A stretch of 64,000 bases of DNA, taken from Acidobacteriota bacterium. Lineage in GTDB: Bacteria > Pseudomonadota > Alphaproteobacteria > Caulobacterales > Hyphomonadaceae. Positions 59,339-64,000 of this stretch are shown one piece after another. Location: positions 235,947 through 299,946 of the forward strand of contig JADJRB010000003.1 in NCBI GenBank assembly GCA_016712445.1, written 5' to 3'. The notes beneath the pieces are model-generated. The model was not told where the DNA came from. It saw only the letters and a program-made list of their open reading frames with translations, and ran no database searches. Each line of letters begins with the position of its first letter. Position 1 is the first letter of the stretch. The translations under genes and the position numbers were made by a program.

Positions 59339-60532
59339 ATGCCTGCCCAGATCTTCACCCAGCTGCTCAACCCGGCCATCGGGCTTCTCCTGGCCGCCTC
59401 TTTCTACCTGCTCTGGCGCAGCCAGCGCTCCCGGCGCTACCTCCTCGTCGCCTCGGCCGGGTATGTCTGCAATGCGGCCGGCTTCCTCTTCCAGGATGTC
59501 TTCACCTTGCTGCCGGGCACCTCGGGCAGGGTCGCCTCCAACCTCTTCCTGATCGCATCCGCCTGGCTCCTCGCCAGCGCCATCCTCCAGCGGTTCCAGC
59601 GGCGCACGCCGCATGCCCTGTTCGGCATCATCGCCGGCGCCGCCGTCGTCGCCCAGGCCTGGTACCTCTATGCCGTCCCGGACCTCACGGTCCGTGTCCT
59701 GATCGCCAGCGCCGCATTCGGCCTCATCTCGCTGCTGTTGGCCGTGCGCCTCGCCCCAGCGCCGAAACGCCACCTCGCCGACAAGCTGCTGTTCTGGTTC
59801 AGCGTCGTCACAGCGGTAAACTTCCTCGCCCGCCCGGCGCTCATCCTCTGGCTTTCGGGCACGCTGGCCGGCACCGGCGACTTCCGCACCTCCCTCTACT
59901 GGACCACCGTGCAGTTCTCGCAGGCGATCATCTCGGTCACCGTCGCGGTCAACCTGATGGTCGCCGTCGCGATCGACCTGCTGGCCGATGTGAAGCGCGA
60001 GGCCAGCACGGACCAACTCTCCGGCCTGCTCAACCGGCGCGGCTTCGAAGCCCGCGCCGCCGCGGCCCTCGCCGAGTGCCAGGCCGCCGGCCAACCCGGC
60101 TGTTTCCTGATCGCCGACCTCGACCACTTCAAGCGCATCAACGACACCTGCGGCCATCTCGTTGGCGACAGCGTGATCCGCATGTTCGGCCAGCTGCTTC
60201 GTGCGGGGCAGTCGCCGGGCATGGTGGCCGGCCGCATTGGCGGCGAGGAATTCGCCGTCTTCCTGCCCTCCACGGATCTCGCAGCGGGCCGGTTGTTCGC
60301 CGAATCCCTGCGGGCCGGCGTCACGGCAGCCGGCTCTGCCCACCTGCCACGCGGCATCCGCCCCACGGTCAGCATCGGCCTGTGCGCCGCCGATCGAAAC
60401 GCCGACCTCTTCGCGCTGCTCGGTGAGGCCGACGACGCCCTCTACGAGGCCAAGCGCGCCGGCCGTGACCGGGTACACACCGCCTCGCAGGTCGCGCACG
60501 CCGCCGAACCGGTCCTCCGGCTCCGCGCCTGA
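59339..60532 (+). CDS. membrane-bound diguanylate cyclase
   Basis: A 397-residue protein from the ATG at 59339. Seven hydrophobic helices span about 5-225 (e.g. AIGLLLAASFYLLW, LLVASAGYVCNAAGFLF, LFLIASAWLLASAIL, VTVAVNLMVAVAIDLLADV). The C-terminal GGDEF domain begins STDQLSGLLNRRGFEARA and has DLDHFKRINDTCGHLVGD and an intact GGEEF in AGRIGGEEFAVF, so cyclic di-GMP synthesis is expected. The RxxD inhibitory site is absent (SPGM). AAGGAGG lies upstream but 14 bases away. The seven-helix sensor is of unknown ligand. Confidence 0.92.
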   Translation: MPAQIFTQLLNPAIGLLLAASFYLLWRSQRSRRYLLVASAGYVCNAAGFLFQDVFTLLPGTSGRVASNLFLIASAWLLASAILQRFQRRTPHALFGIIAGAAVVAQAWYLYAVPDLTVRVLIASAAFGLISLLLAVRLAPAPKRHLADKLLFWFSVVTAVNFLARPALILWLSGTLAGTGDFRTSLYWTTVQFSQAIISVTVAVNLMVAVAIDLLADVKREASTDQLSGLLNRRGFEARAAAALAECQAAGQPGCFLIADLDHFKRINDTCGHLVGDSVIRMFGQLLRAGQSPGMVAGRIGGEEFAVFLPSTDLAAGRLFAESLRAGVTAAGSAHLPRGIRPTVSIGLCAADRNADLFALLGEADDALYEAKRAGRDRVHTASQVAHAAEPVLRLRA

Positions 60533-60541
60533 CGGCCATCC

Positions 60542-61108
60542 TCAGCGCAATGCCCGCAGCGCCAGTTCAGCCAGCGCCTGCAGCTGCACGGCGCCGGCGC
60601 CGCTTCGCCCTGCAATCCGGATCGCGTTGATGCTCGCCAGCAGGAACGCCGCCGCCTCGGCGGCATCCACCGCCGCCGGCACTTCGCCCTCGTCCTGCGC
60701 CTCGGCGACGCGCGCCTTCAGCGCCTCAAGCATCCGCGCCTCGGCGCCGGCCAGGATCGCTGTCAGCTCCGGCGCCCGGCGTCCGAACTCGCAGGCCGCG
60801 CCCACCGCGAGACAGCCCTGCGCCGCCTGTGCCCGCACCCTCGCCAGCAGGATTTCGAGCCCGTCCATCGCGCGCGGCCCCGTGCTCAGCGCGCCGCCAT
60901 GCGCCTCGCCGTCCTGCGCCACATACCGCGCCAGCGCTGCCCGGTAGAGGGCCCACTTGTCACCGAACGTGTCGTACAGGCTTTGCCGGCCGATCTGCAT
61001 TGCCCGCGTCAGGTCGCCCGTGGAGGCCCCCGCATAGCCCTGCTCCCGGAACACGCCGATGGCGGCGTCCAGCGCGGTGTCGCGGTCGAATTCCCGGGGC
61101 CTGGCCAT
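60542..61108 (-). CDS. TetR/AcrR family transcriptional regulator
   Basis: A 188-residue regulator. MARPREFDRDTALDAAIGVFREQGYAGASTGDLTRAMQIGRQSLYDTFGDKWALYRAAL forms the DNA-binding domain, with a helical ligand domain containing a single conserved Cys in AAQGCLAVGAACEF, typical of the AcrR/YcdC-like subgroup. The ATG at 61108 is preferred over the frame to 61123. It converges with the diguanylate cyclase (9-base gap) and is divergent from rplU. No target gene is obvious next to it. Confidence 0.9.
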   Translation of the reverse strand: MARPREFDRDTALDAAIGVFREQGYAGASTGDLTRAMQIGRQSLYDTFGDKWALYRAALARYVAQDGEAHGGALSTGPRAMDGLEILLARVRAQAAQGCLAVGAACEFGRRAPELTAILAGAEARMLEALKARVAEAQDEGEVPAAVDAAEAAAFLLASINAIRIAGRSGAGAVQLQALAELALRALR

Positions 61109-61251
61109 GCGCGGCCCTAACAATTCTGGACCAATCTGTCAATAATGCCGCATTTTCCTGCTTCTGCCGCGCGGCCGCGCCGCCTCGAAGGCAGGCAAAA
61201 TCCCTGTATCCACCGGCGATTCCGGGCCGCTGCTTCTGTGGGACCCGGCAT

Positions 61252-61280
61252 TTGACACTGCCGCCGCTTTGGTGTTTACA
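61252..61280 (+). promoter_or_regulatory. sigma70-type promoter of rplU-rpmA
   Basis: TTGACA (61252-61257), 17-base spacer, TTTACA (61275-61280), about 80 bases before the rplU ATG. The -35 is perfect and the -10 is moderate. Confidence 0.6.
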
Positions 61281-61358
61281 CCCCGCTTCGGTCGCGGCGC
61301 CCTTCGGGTCGCTGCGGCCTCCCCGTTTCCAGACGTCATACCCAAGAAGGATCCGCCC

Positions 61359-61745
61359 ATGTTCGCGGTCATCAAGACAGGCGGCAAGCAGTACAAAGTG
61401 TCCGAAGGCGACACGCTTGTCATCGAGAAGCTGTCGGCAGCTGCCGGCGACACCGTCACCTTCGACCAGGTGCTGATGATCGGCGAAGGCGCCGGCATCA
61501 CCATCGGCTCGCCCGTCGTGGCCGGCGCCCTCGTCACCGCCGAAGTGGCCGGCGACGTGCGTGGCCCGAAGCTGATCACCCGCAAGAAGCGTCAGCGCCA
61601 GACCTACCGCCGCACCATCGGCCACCGTCAGGACCTGATGGAAGTGAAGATCACCGGCATCAGCGCCGAGGGCGAGAAGAAGAAAGCCACGCGCAAGAAA
61701 GCTGCGCCGAAGGCTGACGCTGCTGAAGCAGCAACCGAAGAGTAA
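61359..61745 (+). CDS. rplU: 50S ribosomal protein L21
   Basis: A 128-residue L21 that binds 23S rRNA in the large subunit with L20. The N-terminus MFAVIKTGGKQYKV, GSPVVAGALVTAEV and the signature RKKRQRQTYRRTIGHRQDLMEVKITGI are canonical. A Lys/Ala-rich C-terminal tail of about 25 residues is common in Alphaproteobacteria. The ATG at 61359 is chosen by family alignment; the open frame extends to 61269 but is not coding. rpmA follows after 50 bases in the conserved rplU-rpmA order. Confidence 0.97.
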   Translation: MFAVIKTGGKQYKVSEGDTLVIEKLSAAAGDTVTFDQVLMIGEGAGITIGSPVVAGALVTAEVAGDVRGPKLITRKKRQRQTYRRTIGHRQDLMEVKITGISAEGEKKKATRKKAAPKADAAEAATEE

Positions 61746-61795
61746 TTTCCCCGGGACCAGGTTCCCATTGAACGGACAGGATTGAGGAGCAGACT

Positions 61796-62119
61796 ATGGC
61801 TCACAAGAAATCAGGCGGCTCTTCGCGCAACGGCCGCGACTCGAACCCCAAATACCTTGGCGTCAAGAAATACGGCGGCGAGGAAGTTGTTCCCGGCATG
61901 ATCATCGTGCGTCAGCGCGGCACCCAGAAGTGGCCGGGCAAGGGCGTCGGCATGGGCAAGGACCACACCATCTTCGCCACCAAGGGCGGCAAGGTGGAGT
62001 TTGCGCACAAGTCGGGTGGCCGAGTGTACGTAAACGTTGCTGCCGGCGGCAGACGCCGCAGAGTAACGGCCGGTTACCAGCAGCCGGCCTCGTCAAGACG
62101 AGTGGCCGGGTCGCTGTAA
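61796..62119 (+). CDS. rpmA: 50S ribosomal protein L27, C-terminus altered by an apparent one-base insertion
   Basis: L27 helps position tRNA at the peptidyl-transferase centre. The core is canonical (MAHKKSGGSSRNGRDS, GMIIVRQRGT, GVGMGKDHTIFA, SGGRVYVNV). After VYVNV at about residue 81 the reading frame gives a 26-residue basic tail unlike L27. Removing one T at 62037/62038 restores VLPAADAAE and a stop at 62064-62066, giving 89 residues, the normal length. So the listed end (62119) is the stop of the sequence as given, and 62066 is the probable native end. Sequencing error or a real mutation are both possible; this gene is usually essential or nearly so. Confidence 0.93.
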   Translation: MAHKKSGGSSRNGRDSNPKYLGVKKYGGEEVVPGMIIVRQRGTQKWPGKGVGMGKDHTIFATKGGKVEFAHKSGGRVYVNVAAGGRRRRVTAGYQQPASSRRVAGSL

Positions 62120-62135
62120 CGGACGACCAGTTTCC

Positions 62136-62163
62136 GGGGAGGCAGGCCACTGTCTCCCCTTTT
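62136..62163 (+). terminator. intrinsic terminator after rpmA
   Basis: A 10-bp stem with one G-T pair (arms 62136-62145 and 62150-62159), loop GCCA, then TTTT (62160-62163). Confidence 0.8.
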
Positions 62164-62199
62164 CGTCTCCCCTCGCGCGCCTGCCTTCTGGAGGCAACG

Positions 62200-62745
62200 A
62201 TGTTTGAGGAAATCACCACCCCGCGCCTGCTGCTGAGACCGTATCGCGAGAGCGACGCCGTCCGCTTTACCGAACTCGTCAACGATCCGCTGATCTACCG
62301 GAACGTGGGCCGTGTGCGCGCGGGCCAGACCCTGGAACAGACCCGCGAAATCCAGGCCGAGCGCCAGGCCCGCAACGCGCGGGGCGAGAGCGCCGGACGC
62401 ATCGTGACGCTTGACGGCGAACTGATCGGCCTGGTCGGCGGTGGCCGGGACGCGGAGACGGGCGCCTTCGAAATCGGCTACTGGATCGCGCCGCACTGGT
62501 GGGGCCAGGGCCTCGCCACGGAAGCGGCCGGCGCGTTCAGGGACCACCTCGTCAGGACCTTTGGCGCCCACACGCTGACGGCGGACTACTTCCAGGACAA
62601 CCCGGCCTCCGGCCGCGTTCTGACGAAAATCGGCTTCGTCGAAACCAGCCGGGGCGAAGCGCATTGTATGGGCCGGGACCAGATCGTGCCGATCGTTCGC
62701 ATGACCTGGACCCGGCCTGCAGGTGAGGGAGGCAGCCATGGGTGA
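62200..62745 (+). CDS. GNAT family N-acetyltransferase (RimJ/RimL-like)
   Basis: A 181-residue acetyltransferase_3-type protein. The opening ITTPRLLLRPYRESDAVRFTELVNDPLIYRNVGRV is typical of RimJ/RimL relatives. The acetyl-CoA site is in GYWIAPHWWGQGLATEAAGAF and the C-terminal strand in DNPASGRVLTKIGFVE. The ATG at 62200 has GGAGG 5 bases upstream; the open frame to 61930 overlaps rpmA and is spurious. It overlaps the start of a tandem paralogue at 62738. The acceptor substrate is unknown. Confidence 0.92.
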   Translation: MFEEITTPRLLLRPYRESDAVRFTELVNDPLIYRNVGRVRAGQTLEQTREIQAERQARNARGESAGRIVTLDGELIGLVGGGRDAETGAFEIGYWIAPHWWGQGLATEAAGAFRDHLVRTFGAHTLTADYFQDNPASGRVLTKIGFVETSRGEAHCMGRDQIVPIVRMTWTRPAGEGGSHG

Positions 62746-63258
62746 GACTGAACTGGAAACCGAGCGCCTCGTCCTGCGGCACGTCACGCCGCAGGACTGC
62801 GGACGTGTCACCGAGATCGTCAACGATCCCCGCATCTACCGGATGCTCGCCCGCGTGCCCGCAGGCCAGACGAAGGCGGCCACCCTCGGCTGGATACTCA
62901 CCCACGAGCGCGGCCGCGAAACCGACACCAACCACGTCTTCGCCATCGAGGAAGACGGCGCACTGATCGGCGTCATCGGCGCCCACCGGGACACCACGGA
63001 CGATCCGTTCGAAATCGGCTACTGGCTCGCCCCGGAAGCCTGGGGCAAGGGCTACTGCACCGAAGCGGGCACCGCGATGATCAACTGGCTGCTCGCCCGC
63101 GGCGACGGCCGCGCCTCGTTTCCGGCCACTTCGCCGACAACCCGGCCTCCGGCCGCGTCCTCGCCAAGCTCGGCTTCCTGCCCTGCGGCCGCGACAAGAT
63201 GCACTGTGCCGGCCGCGGCGAGAAAGCCGACCACATCATGCTGGCCCGCATCGCCTGA
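62738..63258 (+). pseudogene. second GNAT family N-acetyltransferase, frameshifted
   Basis: A tandem paralogue of the preceding gene, overlapping it by 8 bases, with GAGGGAGG before the ATG. In frame it reads ETERLVLRHVTPQDCGRVTEIVNDPRIYRML and GYWLAPEAWGKGYCTEAGTAMINWLLARGDGR. From about 63105 the sequence becomes Pro/Ser/Ala-rich to a stop at 63271. In another frame the expected end appears: SGHFADNPASGRVLAKLGF, ending LARIA with a stop at 63256-63258. One base is missing between about 63100 and 63125. A sequence error or a recent mutation would explain it. Confidence 0.75.
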
Positions 63259-63410
63259 GAGTTCAGGCTGAGCAATGTAAATTGATGTTTGGCCTGAAGT
63301 GTGCAGTTTTGCCTTAGCGCTTGATTCTACGAGGAATACGGGCGCCGCGCCCTATGCAGGTGTCCTGTGTGACGAAGCCTGCCTCACTGTTCGGAAATCG
63401 GGAGACCTTC

Positions 63411-64000
63411 GTGAAGATTTCAGCATTGCCAGCCCTCGTCCTCGCGCTCAGCAGCTTGGGCACGTCAGCACACGCTCAAGGATATGATGGCGGGGTCGAA
63501 TGTCTGGCCTTCATCGGTGTGCTCGAGCAGGCCTATGGCGCGACGCCGGAGTCTACTAAAGCGTCCACCGGCTGGCGCGCTTACGTCAACGGTGTCAGCA
63601 AGGGGAATGAAAGCAGTCTGACGGCGGACATTACCGCGCGTTCGCAGACCATCATGAGCACGATGGCGCAAAAAAGCACTGACCGCGCAGCCGTCGGCGA
63701 ATATCTCGGCTCCTTCGCGGCGAAATGCGGAAACGCCGCCGCCGCCCCGATCAAGGATGCCGTCTGCAAGTCGGTATCGGTCAGCGTCCGCGACGGCATG
63801 GATTTCCTGGTCTCGGCGAGCGCCTACAACATGACGCTGCAATCAGGCGCAGAGTATGAAGCCTCCCGGAAGGAAAAACAGCAAGCCGAAGCGCGTTTGG
63901 CCGAAGCTGAAAGGGCGGTCGCTTATTATGAAGGCGCTCCGAAAGCCAGCACGGATGAATTGATGATGCTCCTCAAGGCGGACAATGATCAGCGCGAAGC
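63411..64000 (+). CDS. exported protein of unknown function (N-terminal part)
   Basis: The frame is open to the right edge with about 196 residues visible. The start is GTG at 63411 with GGGAG 6 bases upstream. A signal peptide is visible (KISALPALVLALSSLGTSAHA-QG). The mature part has Cys residues in GVECLAF, AAKCGNA and DAVCKSV, suggesting a disulfide, and an Ala/Glu/Lys-rich helical stretch (EASRKEKQQAEARLAEAERAVAYYEG) that may form a coiled coil. No family was recognised. Confidence 0.75.
   Translation, partial: MKISALPALVLALSSLGTSAHAQGYDGGVECLAFIGVLEQAYGATPESTKASTGWRAYVNGVSKGNESSLTADITARSQTIMSTMAQKSTDRAAVGEYLGSFAAKCGNAAAAPIKDAVCKSVSVSVRDGMDFLVSASAYNMTLQSGAEYEASRKEKQQAEARLAEAERAVAYYEGAPKASTDELMMLLKADNDQRE

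Noticed and set aside
1..64000. Prophage, transposon, CRISPR array or toxin-antitoxin module
   Set aside because: No transposase, integrase, Cas or phage structural sequence, no regularly spaced direct repeats and no terminal inverted repeats with target duplications were seen; tRNA-Ser at 59064-59153 is not followed by an integrase or a duplicated tRNA end.

Overview
The window is high-GC chromosomal DNA from an alphaproteobacterium. The strongest taxonomic marker is the general stress response (GSR) module phyR / nepR-ecfG / sensor kinase, which is known only from Alphaproteobacteria. Four TonB-dependent receptors, three acyl-CoA synthetases and rplU-rpmA followed by GNAT genes fit an aquatic, oligotroph-like Hyphomonadaceae/Caulobacterales relative, but the genus cannot be fixed from sequence alone. 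No prophage, insertion sequence, plasmid function or CRISPR array was seen.

Layout. (1) 1-3.5 kb: GSR core. A membrane sensor kinase (cut by the left edge), ecfG and nepR face phyR, and four perfect EcfG-type promoters (GGAAC-N16-CGTT) drive nepR-ecfG, phyR, a DUF883-like membrane protein and a short NepR-like paralogue. (2) 3.5-5.6 kb: a GGDEF protein with degenerate active and inhibitory sites, and a crotonase-fold protein. (3) 5.7-18.2 kb: a catabolic island with a TonB receptor, TetR regulator, CYP101-like P450, DUF35 plus thiolase-like pair, aldehyde dehydrogenase, GMC oxidoreductase, Rieske oxygenase and acyl-CoA ligase. Three of its promoters share a distinctive palindrome. (4) 18.3-25.9 kb: an iron block. 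ApbE, DUF4198, DUF2271 and a PepSY membrane protein are divergent from a catecholate-type receptor, PiuC and a flavin hydroxy-acid oxidase, with Fur-like boxes between. (5) 26-39.7 kb: acyl-CoA ligase, AraC regulator, outer-membrane protein, a large TolB-propeller/amidohydrolase lipoprotein paired with a ferrichrome-type receptor, a PepSY reductase, an esterase, a PaiB-like protein and a P5C dehydrogenase. (6) 39.7-47.1 kb: complete hut pathway (HutH, HutU, HutI, HutF, HutG) with HutC and a perfect HutC operator. (7) 47.5-58.8 kb: a second catabolic island with an MFS transporter and FG-GAP lipoprotein converging on a TonB receptor, two type-B carboxylesterases and an acyl-CoA ligase, plus a TetR regulator. 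(8) 59-64 kb: tRNA-Ser(CGA), an active-looking membrane diguanylate cyclase, a TetR regulator, rplU-rpmA, two tandem GNAT genes and a truncated secreted protein.

How they work together: the two catabolic islands each combine outer-membrane uptake, a local regulator, CoA activation and oxidative or hydrolytic enzymes. The iron block combines uptake with predicted reductive release of iron. Single-base frameshifts in rpmA and in the second GNAT gene, within about 1.1 kb of each other, should be checked against reads before biological meaning is assigned.
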